From: an uncultured Collinsella sp.
GTDB lineage: Bacteria; Actinomycetota; Coriobacteriia; Coriobacteriales; Coriobacteriaceae
DNA: 21,672 nt
Assembly: GCA_902470925.1 (NCBI GenBank)
Contig: CABRIF010000030.1
Coordinates: 1 to 21,672, forward strand
Direction: 5' to 3'
In this document: positions 21,666-21,672 of the stretch, piece by piece
Layout: each line of letters begins with the position of its first letter
Numbering within the stretch: position 1 is the stretch's first letter
Program-made: the position numbers and the translations under genes
Notes under the pieces: generated by a model
Told to the model about the DNA's origin: nothing
Database searches by the model: none
Seen by the model: the letters and a program-made list of their open reading frames with translations, nothing else

Positions 21666-21672
21666 GGACAGC

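Overview
The window looks like one assembled contig from a GC-rich Gram-positive bacterium, most likely an actinomycete of the class Coriobacteriia (Olsenella/Collinsella-like). That placement rests on the high GC, the many long shadow reading frames typical of such genomes, the zinc-ribbon form of L24 and the TetR/MMPL/heptad-repeat gene set. It is an inference, not a database result. The first 46 bases are not genomic: they are the end of an Illumina P7/i7 (N712) index and the Nextera read-2 transposon adapter.

Left part (84-8815): a probable RNA-modification pair on the + strand, made of a large U32-family protein with an expanded 27-bp minisatellite at its N-terminus and, 2 bp later, an RluA-type pseudouridine synthase. 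Next is a TetR repressor (- strand), divergent from an MMPL/RND membrane transporter and a secreted protein with two blocks of Gly-containing heptad repeats. Two inverted repeats lie between TetR and MMPL; one touches the MMPL ribosome binding site and is the likely operator.

Middle part (8863-13500): a visibly less GC-rich accessory stretch, all on the - strand. It holds an orphan AAA ATPase, a Gfo/Idh/MocA oxidoreductase and a hipBA toxin-antitoxin pair. Two unusual repeat arrays sit here: seven tandem 19-bp units upstream of the ATPase gene, and four copies of an 8-bp core at exactly 39-bp spacing upstream of hipB. The 39-bp array lies in a 78-codon open frame whose stop overlaps the hipB start, so it may encode a 13-residue-repeat peptide (YANA motif) coupled to HipB, or be a hipBA operator array, or both.

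Right part (13507-21596): a ribosomal protein operon on the - strand in the conserved order L3-L4-L23-L2-S19-L22-S3-L16-L29-S17-L14-L24, preceded by uvrC. S10, normally ahead of L3, is absent here. The spc-operon genes normally after L24 (L5, S14, S8 and so on) are replaced by hipBA. The L3 leader has a promoter-like -10 and three segments that can form two mutually exclusive hairpins; the L23-L2 gap is unusually long and holds a strong hairpin. The contig ends in a near-perfect 59-bp palindrome just upstream of the uvrC start.

The best candidates for something undescribed are the hipBA 39-bp array with its coupled small ORF, the 19-bp array before the ATPase, the U32 N-terminal repeat expansion, and the alternative hairpins in the L3 leader.
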